From Roseburia sp. (GTDB lineage Bacteria; Bacillota; Clostridia; Lachnospirales; Lachnospiraceae): a DNA stretch of 30,045 nucleotides. The stretch lies in NCBI GenBank assembly GCA_019421345.1, contig JAHZFL010000023.1, positions 1-30,045 of the forward strand, in the 5' to 3' direction. Every line of letters begins with the position of its first letter. Positions within the stretch are counted from its first letter, which is position 1. The notes under the pieces are model-generated. The model searched no databases. It saw only the letters and a list, made by a program, of their open reading frames with translations, and was not told where the DNA came from. This document shows positions 14,017 through 21,601 of the stretch, piece after piece. The position numbers and the translations under genes were made by a program.

Positions 14017-14045
14017 TTGACAAGTCTGCGTTAATGTATTAAAGT
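14017..14045 (+). promoter_or_regulatory. Promoter of the trp T-box transcript
   Basis: A consensus TTGACA at 14017-14022 and a TAAAGT -10 at 14040-14045 have a 17-bp spacer, placing the start near 14052 at the 5' edge of the T-box. Confidence 0.7.
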
Positions 14046-14051
14046 ATGAAA

Positions 14052-14326
14052 ACAAGAAAAACCGTTGAGAAAGAGTAGTAGGCGCTTATTCAAGATCAAA
14101 GAGAGCTGCAGGAGGTGGGATTGCAGTATGGAGAGAGGCGTTGAATGGACTTTTGAGGGCGGCCCGAACCGGAAACGGTGTAGGAGCCGACGGGAACCGG
14201 ACCCGTTATCCATCCGGCATGTATGATAGTACATGAGTGAGTGGGCGACTGATCGTCAATCTGAGTGGTACCGCGATAATAACCAGTTTATTACCGTCTC
14301 AAGCAATAGCTTGAGGCGGTTTTTTT
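14052..14326 (+). ncRNA. T-box riboswitch, tRNA-Trp specific
   Basis: The leader has the main T-box parts. Stem I begins in the GAGAAAGAGTAGTAGGC region (14066-14083), followed by the AGAGAG bulge near 14099 and the apical GGTGGGATTGCAG. The specifier loop reads GAATGGACTTTTGAG (14143-14157), placing codon TGG (14146-14148) at the specifier site. The T-box itself is GAGTGGTACCGCG (14263-14275), with an antiterminator completed by ATTACCGTCTC, then a terminator at 14293-14326. Uncharged tRNA-Trp should stabilise the antiterminator and turn on the genes downstream, here trpXYZ. The tryptophan reading comes from the codon; the positions of helices are approximate. Confidence 0.92.
14293..14326 (+). 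terminator. T-box terminator
   Basis: ACCGTCTCAAGC (14293-14304) and GCTTGAGGCGGT (14309-14320) form a 12-bp stem with one G-U pair and a 4-nt loop, followed by T to 14326. Its 3' arm and T-run are mirrored by an inverted copy at 14348-14359 in the next repeat. Confidence 0.9.
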
Positions 14327-14359
14327 ATAGGAAACTTCGCTCCCTATAAAAAAACCGCC
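14315..14359 (+). repeat. Palindrome joining the T-box terminator to the repeat array
   Basis: Positions 14315-14331 (GGCGG, seven T, ATAGG) and 14343-14359 (CCTAT, seven A, CCGCC) are perfect 17-bp inverted arms around the shared cap AAACTTCGCTC. The left arm is also the 3' part of the T-box terminator, so the two hairpins are mutually exclusive. As the T-box sequence is constrained by function, the right arm is probably the inverted copy. Confidence 0.75.
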
Positions 14360-14697
14360 CCGGGGGAACGCACTGCGGCGGAAGTGGAATTTGTCGCAAA
14401 TGCGACCCGCCGCAGGCGGAGAATCTCGCTTTTGAGATTCTTTGTTTTTATAGGAAACCTTGTTCCCTATAAAAAAACCGCCCCGTGGGAACGCACTGCG
14501 GCGGAAGTGGAATTTGTCGCAAATGCGACCCGCCGCAGGCGGAGAATCTCGCAAGCGAGATTCTTTGTTTTTATAGGAAACTTCGCTCCCCTATAAAAAA
14601 ACCGCTCTGTGGGAACGCACTGCGGCGGAAGTGGAATTTGTCGCAAATGCGACCCGCCACAGGCGGAGAATCTCGCTTTTGAGATTCTTTGTTTTAT
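14326..14697. repeat. Three tandem 123-bp structured repeats
   Basis: Units start at 14326, 14449 and 14572 (each at TATAGG) and are nearly identical; the third has one extra C and tails off near 14697. Each unit holds a series of small hairpins: the TATAGGAAAC cap, CCGCC/GGCGG around GGGAACGCACTGC, GTCGC-AAAT-GCGAC, CCGCC-GCA-GGCGG, and GAATCTC/GAGATTC. Units 1 and 3 have CTCGCTTTTGAG where unit 2 has CTCGCAAGCGAG. They fill most of the 480 bp between the T-box terminator and trpX. From 14698 to 14806 nothing else is recognised except the trpX ribosome site. Confidence 0.9.
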
Positions 14698-14806
14698 AAG
14701 GGCAGTTTGGGAGGGTGACGGATGATGGGCATCAGAGCAGCTTGTAGGCAAACCTATCTATCAACGCGGATTTTCAAAATTATTTTAAAATCTGGAGGAC
14801 AGCAGG

Positions 14807-15901
14807 ATGAGAAGAATGGGAAGGGCAGTGATTTTGGCAGCGGCAGCGATGGCGCTTGGGATTTTTGGTATGGCATCGTATGAACATGCGGGGAGCAAGG
14901 CGACTGTGAGCCAACGATCGGAGGCAATAGAGGATGCCGCAACGGAGGGCGGCGGAGCGGATGAGCCGAAGGTATATAAGGTCGGCATTGTGCAGTATGT
15001 GGACGACGCTTCCCTAAATCAGATCGTAAAAGCGATTTCCAAGGAGCTTGATCAAAAGGGCGCTGCGCTTGGAGTGACCTTTGCGTATGAGGCGTACACA
15101 TTTAACGGTCAGGCAGATCAGACTATTTTGGCACAGATCGGAGCGGAGCTTATTGCGGATGAGGTAGATATTATCATTCCCGTCGCGACTCCCGCAGCCG
15201 TCGTGATGCAGACAGTGACGGAGGAGCGTGAGATTCCGATCGTCTTTTCGGCAGTTTCCGATCCGGTTGGAGCCGGGCTGCTTGCAGATATGGATGCGCC
15301 CGGAGGAAGGATCACCGGAACCTCGGATGCGATCGATACCAGGCATATTTTTGAGCTGATGCTTGCGGCAGAGCCGGAAATCGGAAAAGTGGGTTTCCTC
15401 TACGATAAAGGGCAGGCTTCATCGCTTGGCGCAATACAGGAGGCGAAGGAGTATTGCAGGGCGAAGGGGATCGTATTTGTGGAAAAGACGGGGACGAATA
15501 CCTCCGAGATTTCCGCAGCGGCAGATGCGCTCGTGGCAGAGCGCGTAGACGCGGTATTTACGCCGCAGGACAATACGGTCATGGCGGCGGAGCTTGCGAT
15601 TTTTGAAAAGTTTGTGGAAGCAGGGATCCCTCATTATACGGGGGCTGACTCCTTCGCGCGCAACGGCGCATTCTGCGGCAGCGGCGTAAATTATACAGAG
15701 CTTGGGACACAAACGGCGGATATGGCGGTACAGATTTTGGTAAATGGCAAAGAACCTGCCAAAATGCCGGTACAGACTCCAGAGAGCGGAATCGTCACGG
15801 TCAATACAGAGACAGCAAGGGCGGTCGGCATTGATCCCGCGATTTTTGCAGATAGGTGCAAGGAATTGCGGGAGACTGTCACGGCGGAGGAATTTGAATA
15901 A
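14807..15901 (+). CDS. trpX: Tryptophan ABC transporter substrate-binding protein (TrpX type)
   Basis: This 364-residue periplasmic-binding-type protein belongs to the ABC_sub_bind (PF04392) group. The N-terminus has positive charges (MRRMGR), a hydrophobic stretch (AVILAAAAMALGIFGMA), then a polar linker. No Cys is present for lipid attachment, which is unusual in a Gram-positive. The mature part has the two-lobe pattern of the family: YKVGIVQYVDDASLNQIV near 57, ADEVDIIIPVATPAAVVMQ near 119, PIVFSAVSDPVGAGL near 143, and FTPQDNTVMA near 249. GGAGG at about 14793 precedes the ATG. The tryptophan assignment rests on the Trp T-box and the trpXYZ gene order. Confidence 0.88.
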   Translation: MRRMGRAVILAAAAMALGIFGMASYEHAGSKATVSQRSEAIEDAATEGGGADEPKVYKVGIVQYVDDASLNQIVKAISKELDQKGAALGVTFAYEAYTFNGQADQTILAQIGAELIADEVDIIIPVATPAAVVMQTVTEEREIPIVFSAVSDPVGAGLLADMDAPGGRITGTSDAIDTRHIFELMLAAEPEIGKVGFLYDKGQASSLGAIQEAKEYCRAKGIVFVEKTGTNTSEISAAADALVAERVDAVFTPQDNTVMAAELAIFEKFVEAGIPHYTGADSFARNGAFCGSGVNYTELGTQTADMAVQILVNGKEPAKMPVQTPESGIVTVNTETARAVGIDPAIFADRCKELRETVTAEEFE

Positions 15902-15912
15902 GGAGGCAAAGT

Positions 15913-16878
15913 ATGGAGACGATTTTTACATTATCACTTGTGCAGAATGCCTTAGAGCTTGGGCTTATTTATGCGCTTACAGCACTCGCACTATTCATTT
16001 CTTTTCGTATTTTAAATATTGCGGATCTTTCGACAGACGGCTGCTTTACGCTCGGTTGCGCGGTCTGCGCAGCGGCAACGCTTGGAGGTCATCCGATGCT
16101 TGGGTTGTTTGCGGCGATGGGAGCGGGCGTCTGCTGCGGATATGTGACGTCATTTTTGCAGACAAGGCTTAGAATCCCATCGATCCTCGCGGGTATTATC
16201 GTAAATACAGGACTTTATACTGTCAATCTTGCGGTCATGGGATTTTCCTCGAATCTGAACCTGTTTGGCTGTCCTTCTCTTTTTACATGGGTAAGGGAGA
16301 AGGGGGCAGGAACGTGGTACGGGATTTTGACAGCGGCTGCCATTGTTTTTTTGGCGGGGAGCGGAATCCTCCTTTTTTTTCAAACAAGGCTTGGGCTTTT
16401 GATCCGTGCCGTGGGCGATAATCCGACCATGGTTTGTGCGGCGGGAATCAACGGAAACGGAATGATCACGCTTGCCTTATGTCTGTCAGGGATGCTGACT
16501 GCGCTCTCCGGCGGGCTTTTGGCGCAGTATCAGAAATCCTGCGACATCAATCTCGGAACGGGGATGGTGACGATCGCCTTGGCAAGTCTGATGATCGGAG
16601 AGACGGCAGCCGGCAGGGGAGGCATGGTAAGAGGTGTGCTCGGTGCAGTGGCGGGAAGCTGTCTCTACCGCATAATTTTAGCGGCGGCGCTTCGGATGCA
16701 TGTTCCCGCGGAGTGTTTAAAGCTTGTCTCGGCACTGATCGTGGCGCTTGCACTTGCCGTCCCTTATCTGAAAAAGCAGACGGTGCTGTATCAGAGGCTG
16801 CGTTCCATGAAAGCAGAAAATGCAGTCTATCAAAAAGAATTATCCGTGTCTGACGAGGGAGCGGAAGGGGGCATGTGA
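15913..16878 (+). CDS. trpY: Tryptophan ABC transporter permease (TrpY type)
   Basis: This 321-residue permease of the COG4120 group, related to branched-chain amino acid permeases, forms the membrane channel for the transporter. Many hydrophobic helices run through residues 5-290. The STDGCFTLGCAVCAA segment near residue 40 and ADLSTDG are typical of the family, and GDNPTMVCAAGINGN near 180 is the cytoplasmic loop that docks the ATPase. It follows trpX by 11 bp behind AAGGAGG and ends just before the ATPase gene. The last 30 residues form a charged cytoplasmic tail. Confidence 0.88.
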   Translation: METIFTLSLVQNALELGLIYALTALALFISFRILNIADLSTDGCFTLGCAVCAAATLGGHPMLGLFAAMGAGVCCGYVTSFLQTRLRIPSILAGIIVNTGLYTVNLAVMGFSSNLNLFGCPSLFTWVREKGAGTWYGILTAAAIVFLAGSGILLFFQTRLGLLIRAVGDNPTMVCAAGINGNGMITLALCLSGMLTALSGGLLAQYQKSCDINLGTGMVTIALASLMIGETAAGRGGMVRGVLGAVAGSCLYRIILAAALRMHVPAECLKLVSALIVALALAVPYLKKQTVLYQRLRSMKAENAVYQKELSVSDEGAEGGM

Positions 16879-16879
16879 G

Positions 16880-17698
16880 ATGAAGGGAGAGACAATGCTG
16901 GTATTAAAAAATGTAAGTAAGACCTTTTCGCAGGGAACACCGCAGGAAAAACGTGCACTGTGCGAGGTCGGGCTGACGCTGGAAAAGGGAGATTTTGTGA
17001 CGGTGATCGGCAGCAATGGAGCCGGAAAATCAACGCTTTTTCAGGCGCTTGCCGGGGCTTTTTTCATAGACCGCGGCATGATCCTGCTGGATGGAGAGGA
17101 CATCACCTTACAGAAGGAGTATCAAAGGAGCAGAGTGATCGGGCGTCTGTTTCAGGATCCGCTGCGTGCAACGGCTCCGCATCTGACGATCGAGGAGAAT
17201 CTGGCACTTGCCTGTCTGCGGACCTCCCATCGGCCGCATTTTAGAAGGATTGGAAAAGGGGAGAGGGATTATTTTCGGGAACGGCTGGCGCAGCTTGATA
17301 TGGGACTTGAGCATCGCCTAAAGCAGCCCGTGGGGCTGTTGTCCGGCGGACAGCGTCAGGCATTGGCGCTTTTGATAGCGACGGCGGCAGCTCCAAAGCT
17401 GCTCCTGCTGGATGAGCACACGGCGGCGCTCGATCCCGTATCTGCAGAAAAGGTTCTGGGTCTGACAAGACAGATTGCGGCGGAGCAGGGAATTACCTGC
17501 CTGATGATCACGCACAGCATGGAACAGGCGCTTGGGTTTGGAAACCGGACAATTTTGATGGATCAGGGAACGATCGCTTTGGATATACGGGGAGAGGAAC
17601 GCAGGAAAATGACAGTTTATGATCTGCTCGCACAGTTTTCGGAGCGCACGGGAACGGAACTTTGTCATGACGGGCTTTTGCTCTCTTGTGCCAAATGA
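16880..17698 (+). CDS. trpZ: Tryptophan ABC transporter ATP-binding protein (TrpZ type)
   Basis: This is the ATPase that powers the TrpXY importer. Walker A is GSNGAGKST near residue 43, the Q-loop is LFQDP near 91, the signature is LSGGQRQAL near 154, Walker B is LLLLDEHTAALDP near 174, and the switch His is in MITHSMEQAL near 210. Note DEH rather than DEP after the catalytic Glu, as in this family. The ATG at 16880 is one base after the permease stop, suggesting translational coupling. ATG 16895, with GGGAG just before it, is a credible alternative giving a 267-residue protein that starts MLVLKNVSKTF. No clear terminator follows before the next promoter. Confidence 0.88.
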   Translation: MKGETMLVLKNVSKTFSQGTPQEKRALCEVGLTLEKGDFVTVIGSNGAGKSTLFQALAGAFFIDRGMILLDGEDITLQKEYQRSRVIGRLFQDPLRATAPHLTIEENLALACLRTSHRPHFRRIGKGERDYFRERLAQLDMGLEHRLKQPVGLLSGGQRQALALLIATAAAPKLLLLDEHTAALDPVSAEKVLGLTRQIAAEQGITCLMITHSMEQALGFGNRTILMDQGTIALDIRGEERRKMTVYDLLAQFSERTGTELCHDGLLLSCAK

Positions 17699-17728
17699 GG
17701 AACATGAGCGGAAAATATGGGAAAATCG

Positions 17729-17757
17729 TTGAATTGTGGCGTGTTTTCCTTTATGAT
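17729..17757 (+). promoter_or_regulatory. Promoter of nfnAB
   Basis: TTGAAT at 17729-17734 and TATGAT at 17752-17757 have a 17-bp spacer, 44 bp before the nfnA ATG. Confidence 0.55.
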
Positions 17758-17801
17758 AGAAAAACGAGGGTAATAAGTTGGAGAGATAAAGGAGGTCATA
17801 G

Positions 17802-18680
17802 ATGTATCCGATCATTAAGAAAGAAAAATTAGCGGATAAAATATACCTTATGGACGTTAAGGCGCCGCGTACGGCAGAGCATTGTGAGCCGGGACAGTTT
17901 GTTATCGTAAAGCTGGATGAGGAGGGAGAGCGGATTCCCCTGACGATCTGCGACTATGACAGACAGGCGGGAACAGTGACGATCGTATTTCAGAGCGTTG
18001 GGGCTTCCACGGAGCGTATGGCTTCTCTGGAGGAGGGTGATGCATTTATGGACGTTGCGGGACCGCTGGGGCGTCCGTCTGACCTTGTCCATACGGAAAT
18101 CGAGGAGCTCAAAAAAAAGAGGATTTTATTTATCGCGGGCGGGGTTGGAACAGCTCCGGTATATCCGCAGGTGAAATGGCTGCATGCGCATGGTATCGCC
18201 TGTGATGTGATCATGGGTGCAAGGACGAAGGAGTTGTTGATTTTGGAGGATAAGATGCGCGAAGTGGCGGCAAACCTCTATGTGGCGACGGACGACGGAT
18301 CTTATGGCTTCCACGGAACGGGAACTACACAGCTTGAGGAGCTCTGGAAAAACGGCGTGCGCTACGACCATTGCGTCGCGATCGGGCCAATGATCATGAT
18401 GAAGTTTGTGTGCCTTTTGACAAAGGAGCTTGGGATACCGACCGTTGTATCCACAAATCCGGTGATGGTGGACGGGACAGGGATGTGCGGCGCGTGCCGT
18501 CTGATCGTCGGCGGAGAGGTAAAATTCGCCTGTGTGGACGGGCCGGAGTTTAACGGTCATCTGGTAGATTTCGATCAGGCAATGCAGCGTCAGCGCCAAT
18601 ATCAGACAGAGGAAGGCAGAGCGAAACTCAAGCTGGAGGAAGGCGATACACATCACGGCGGTTGTGGAAACTGTGAATAG
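17802..18680 (+). CDS. nfnA: NfnA, FAD/NAD and [2Fe-2S] subunit of ferredoxin:NADP transhydrogenase
   Basis: This 292-residue flavoprotein resembles the electron-transfer subunit of dihydroorotate dehydrogenase and sulfide dehydrogenase. The N-terminal FAD domain has EPGQFVIVKLDEEGERIPLTICDYD near residues 29-50. The NAD-binding part has FIAGGVGTAPVYPQVK near 110. The C-terminal [2Fe-2S] cluster ligands are in DGTGMCGACRL near 224 and KFACVDGPEF near 240. With NfnB, 10 bp downstream, it forms the complex that couples NADH and reduced ferredoxin oxidation to NADP reduction by electron bifurcation. AAAGGAGG sits 7 nt before the ATG. Confidence 0.9.
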   Translation: MYPIIKKEKLADKIYLMDVKAPRTAEHCEPGQFVIVKLDEEGERIPLTICDYDRQAGTVTIVFQSVGASTERMASLEEGDAFMDVAGPLGRPSDLVHTEIEELKKKRILFIAGGVGTAPVYPQVKWLHAHGIACDVIMGARTKELLILEDKMREVAANLYVATDDGSYGFHGTGTTQLEELWKNGVRYDHCVAIGPMIMMKFVCLLTKELGIPTVVSTNPVMVDGTGMCGACRLIVGGEVKFACVDGPEFNGHLVDFDQAMQRQRQYQTEEGRAKLKLEEGDTHHGGCGNCE

Positions 18681-18689
18681 GAGGCAGAT

Positions 18690-20075
18690 ATGGACGTATG
18701 GAGCAGTGTTCCGGTTCGCGAGCAGGAGCCGGAGGTTCGCGCGGCGAATTTTGAGGAAGTATGTTTTGGATACAATGAGCAGGAGGCGATGCAGGAGGCA
18801 TCGCGTTGTCTGGATTGTAAGAATCCCAAGTGCAGGCAGGGGTGTCCGGTTTCGATCGACATTCCAGGATTTCTCGTGCAGGTAAAGGAGGGCAATTTTG
18901 CGGAGGCATACCGGATCATCAGTGATTCCTCCGCACTTCCGGCAGTCTGCGGACGCGTCTGCCCGCAGGAGACACAGTGCGAGGGAGTATGTGTCCGCGG
19001 CGTGCGGGGAGATGCGGTTGCGATCGGAAAGCTGGAGCGTTTTGTGGCGGACTGGGCGAGGGAGCATGGAATCCGCCCGAAGGCAGAGGCAAAAAAGAAC
19101 GGGCGGAAGGTTGCCGTGATCGGATCGGGCCCTGCGGGACTGACCTGTGCGGGAGAACTGGCAAAGCTTGGCTATGACGTGACTATTTTTGAGGCTCTGC
19201 ATGAGGCGGGCGGCGTGCTGGTATACGGAATCCCGGAGTTTCGTCTGCCAAAGAAGGACGTGGTGGCGGCGGAGGTGGAAAATGTTCTTTCACTTGGCGT
19301 AAAGCTTGAGACAAACGTTGTCATCGGAAGATCGGTCACGATTGACGAGCTGATGGAAAAGGAAGGCTTTGAGGCAGTTTTTATCGGTTCCGGTGCAGGG
19401 CTTCCTCGTTTTATGGGCATTCCCGGCGAACAGGCGATGGGCGTTTTTTCCGCGAATGAATATCTGACGAGAGCCAATCTGATGAAGGCATGTCAAGAGG
19501 GGTATGAGACGCCGCTTGAGACGGGGAGCAGGGTGCTTGTCATCGGAGGCGGCAATGTTGCGATGGATGCGGCGCGCACGGCAAGAAGGCTTGGCGCAGA
19601 GGTACATATTGTATACCGGCGCGGGGAGGAGGAGCTTCCAGCCAGACGCGAGGAGATTCATCATGCGAAGGAGGAGGGGATTATCTTTGACCTTCTGCAG
19701 AATCCGACGGAGCTGCTTGTCAATGAGAGCGGGCGCGTGACGGGAGCGAGACTTATTCGGATGGAGCTTGGAGAGCCGGATGAATCGGGAAGAAGAAGTC
19801 CGAGAGAAATACCGGGCTCGGAGTACACGATGGATGCGGATACGGTGATCATGTCGCTTGGCACTTCGCCAAACCCGCTGATCTCGTCGACGACAAAGGG
19901 ACTTGAGACAAACAGGAGAAAATGCATCGTTGCAAACGAGGAGAATGGCGCGACCTCAAAGCCAGGTGTTTTTGCCGGCGGAGACGCGGTAACAGGAGCA
20001 GCGACCGTGATTCTTGCAATGGGAGCGGGAAAAGCTGCCGCTGCGGGAATTGATGAATATCTGCGGGGAAAATAA
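18690..20075 (+). CDS. nfnB: NfnB, NADPH-binding subunit (GltA/glutamate synthase small-subunit family)
   Basis: This 461-residue subunit binds FAD, NADPH and two [4Fe-4S] clusters. The N-terminal cluster ligands are visible as CLDCKNPKCRQGCP near residue 40 and CGRVCPQETQCEGVC near 90. The first Rossmann motif is VIGSGPAGLTCAGELAKLGY near 145 and the second GGGNVAMDAARTARRLG near 287. GGDAVTGAATVILAMGAGK near 431 closes the fold. It is often annotated as glutamate synthase small subunit, but the preceding nfnA, and absence of a large glutamate synthase subunit, argue for the bifurcating transhydrogenase that supplies NADPH in anaerobes. A strong terminator follows at 20130. Confidence 0.9.
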   Translation: MDVWSSVPVREQEPEVRAANFEEVCFGYNEQEAMQEASRCLDCKNPKCRQGCPVSIDIPGFLVQVKEGNFAEAYRIISDSSALPAVCGRVCPQETQCEGVCVRGVRGDAVAIGKLERFVADWAREHGIRPKAEAKKNGRKVAVIGSGPAGLTCAGELAKLGYDVTIFEALHEAGGVLVYGIPEFRLPKKDVVAAEVENVLSLGVKLETNVVIGRSVTIDELMEKEGFEAVFIGSGAGLPRFMGIPGEQAMGVFSANEYLTRANLMKACQEGYETPLETGSRVLVIGGGNVAMDAARTARRLGAEVHIVYRRGEEELPARREEIHHAKEEGIIFDLLQNPTELLVNESGRVTGARLIRMELGEPDESGRRSPREIPGSEYTMDADTVIMSLGTSPNPLISSTTKGLETNRRKCIVANEENGATSKPGVFAGGDAVTGAATVILAMGAGKAAAAGIDEYLRGK

Positions 20076-20129
20076 AGGGCTTTGGCAGCGCAAAGCCGCG
20101 GAATAGAATGATGTTGAAGATGCAATGAG

Positions 20130-20165
20130 GTAAAAAAGAGTTTCGTATGCGAAACTCTTTTTTAC
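20130..20165 (+). terminator. nfnAB terminator
   Basis: A perfect 16-bp stem, 20130-20145 with 20150-20165, has loop TATG and runs of A and T at its base, so it may work on both strands. Confidence 0.92.
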
Positions 20166-20280
20166 TTTATGGGAAACTTTGTGGAGGTATTGTCCGGCAA
20201 TCATGCGCGGTGGGGCAAAAGTGTGTTTCCTTTTCTGTCAATTACAACGCGAGAGTATGTGAAGCACACGTTTGCTGCTT
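20166..20280. repeat. Mosaic repeat copy, diverged
   Basis: 20166-20184 (TTTATGGGAAACTTTGTGG) resembles the left arm and cap of the palindrome module but has lost its partner arm. 20185-20273 is a diverged version of the 168-bp unit at 26843-27178: GGTATTG, then CAATCATGCGCGG, AAAAGTGTG, ATTACAACGCGAG, and GAAGCACACG. The closing stem (GTGTGTTTC with GAAGCACAC) is kept with one wobble pair. It abuts the regulator promoter; TTGACT at 20279 begins at its edge. Confidence 0.65.
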
Positions 20281-20321
20281 GACTATTATCAAAAATAAGA
20301 GTATTATCATAAGTGATAATA
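20279..20321 (+). promoter_or_regulatory. Promoter and operator of the HTH regulator/ABC operon
   Basis: TTGACT (20279-20284) and TATTAT (20302-20307) have a 17-bp spacer. A perfect palindrome, TATTATCA (20302-20309), TAAG, TGATAATA (20314-20321), covers the -10 and the likely start point. A third half-site TATTATCA lies at 20284-20291. This layout suits repression of the operon by its own first gene product. Confidence 0.7.
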
Positions 20322-20336
20322 AAAAGGAGGGATTCG

Positions 20337-20858
20337 ATGGAGTTTTCGGAGCTGGCAGGTGTTGTGATGAATCCGGTGCGCCAGCGCATCATACAATATT
20401 TGATTCTGCACGGGGAGGGAACCGCAAAGGAGATGCAGGCGGAGCTTTCGGATATTCCTGTTGCAAGTCTCTACCGTCATATCAAGAAGCTGCATACGGC
20501 AGGGTGCATTCGGGTGACCGAGGAGCGCAGTGTCCGCGGCGCGGTGGAAAAGACGTATGCGCTCGTGGAGCATCCGTTTTCGGGGGAGCCGCAGGGGAAG
20601 GAGCTGGGAACGATCCTGTATAGCCTTCTGCTGTCGCTTCAAACAACGTTCCTGCAATATTTTGAACGGGAGGATGCGGACGCAAAGCGTGATATGCTGC
20701 TGATGCAATCGACCACGCTGCTGCTGACAGATGAAGAATTTGCAGAGCTTTTGCAGAAGATGGGAGAGTGCTTTGCGGAAGTGGCGCAAAACAAACCGAA
20801 GGAGGGAAGAAAGCAGCGGCGCGTTACATTTATTTCCTCGCCGGGTGAGGAGACATAG
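20337..20858 (+). CDS. Winged-helix (ArsR-like) transcriptional regulator
   Basis: This 173-residue DNA-binding protein has an N-terminal winged helix (about residues 5-80): NPVRQRIIQYLILHGEGTAKEM, then IPVASLYRHIKKLHTAGCIRV as recognition helix and wing. The C-terminal half is helical and could bind an effector or dimerise. The start is ATG 20337, 6 nt after AAAGGAGG; an upstream GTG at 20313 lies inside the operator and is not likely. The ABC ATPase gene follows after 17 bp, so it probably controls the exporter and itself through the palindrome at 20302-20321. Ligand unknown. Confidence 0.82.
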   Translation: MEFSELAGVVMNPVRQRIIQYLILHGEGTAKEMQAELSDIPVASLYRHIKKLHTAGCIRVTEERSVRGAVEKTYALVEHPFSGEPQGKELGTILYSLLLSLQTTFLQYFEREDADAKRDMLLMQSTTLLLTDEEFAELLQKMGECFAEVAQNKPKEGRKQRRVTFISSPGEET

Positions 20859-20875
20859 AAGAAGGAGGAAGCAGA

Positions 20876-21601
20876 ATGCTTACAATACAAAATCTCACAA
20901 AACATTATAAGGGAAGCGACAAGGGGATTACGAATTTAAATCTACAGCTTGATGCCGGCGATATTTATGGGTTTATCGGGCATAATGGAGCCGGAAAGAC
21001 GACGACGCTTAAATGTGTGGCGGGTATCCATGTTTTTGATGCGGGCGAGATTTATATTGACGGCCTGTCCGTGCGCAAGGATGCGATGGCATGTAAAAGG
21101 AAGATTGCCTATATTCCGGACAATCCCGATTTATATGAGTACATGACAGGAATCCAGTATCTGAATTTTATCGCTGATATTTTTGGCGTGTCAGCGGCAG
21201 AGCGGGAGGAGCGTATCCGTACCCATGCAAAGGAGTTTGAAATCAGTGCGGCGCTGGGGGAGTTGATTTCTGCTTATTCTCACGGGATGAAACAAAAGCT
21301 TGCGATTATTTCGGCGCTGGTGCACAAGCCAAGGCTGTTGATTTTAGACGAGCCGTTTGTCGGCTTAGACCCAAAGGCGTCTGTCGTGTTAAAGAACACG
21401 ATGCACAAGCTCTGTGAGGAGGGCGGCGCTATTTTCTTTTCCACGCATGTGCTGGATGTAGCGGAGAAGCTCTGTAATAAGGTTGCGATCATCAAAAACG
21501 GAGAGCTGGTTGCGTCAGGGCGTATGGAGGAGATTGTTGCAGAGGGAGAGACGTTGGAATCCAAATTTCTGGAGGTGGCAGAGGATGATCGGGCAAATTA
21601 A
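20876..21601 (+). CDS. ABC-2 type exporter ATP-binding protein
   Basis: This 241-residue ATPase has Walker A GHNGAGKTT near residue 38, signature YSHGMKQKLA near 137 (the His replaces the usual Gly), Walker B LLILDEPFVGLDP near 155, and switch FFSTHVLD near 187. GGAGGAAGCAG precedes the ATG. Its last 17 bases overlap the permease gene, indicating coupled translation and a two-protein complex. Substrate unknown; similar systems export drugs, peptides or lantibiotics. Confidence 0.9.
   Translation: MLTIQNLTKHYKGSDKGITNLNLQLDAGDIYGFIGHNGAGKTTTLKCVAGIHVFDAGEIYIDGLSVRKDAMACKRKIAYIPDNPDLYEYMTGIQYLNFIADIFGVSAAEREERIRTHAKEFEISAALGELISAYSHGMKQKLAIISALVHKPRLLILDEPFVGLDPKASVVLKNTMHKLCEEGGAIFFSTHVLDVAEKLCNKVAIIKNGELVASGRMEEIVAEGETLESKFLEVAEDDRAN

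Noticed and set aside
14326..14697. CRISPR-like array
   Set aside because: The units are contiguous, with no unique spacers, and 123 bp is far too long. No cas gene is present.
14291..14751. Several overlapping open frames of 65-94 codons on both strands in the 123-bp repeats
   Set aside because: The 123-bp period is a multiple of three, so any stop-free frame runs through all units. There are no ribosome sites and the protein repeats simply mirror the DNA repeats.
18126..19202. 358-codon antisense frame across nfnA and nfnB
   Set aside because: It covers the ends of two clear genes and the gap between them, and its composition is that of a shadow frame without domain motifs.
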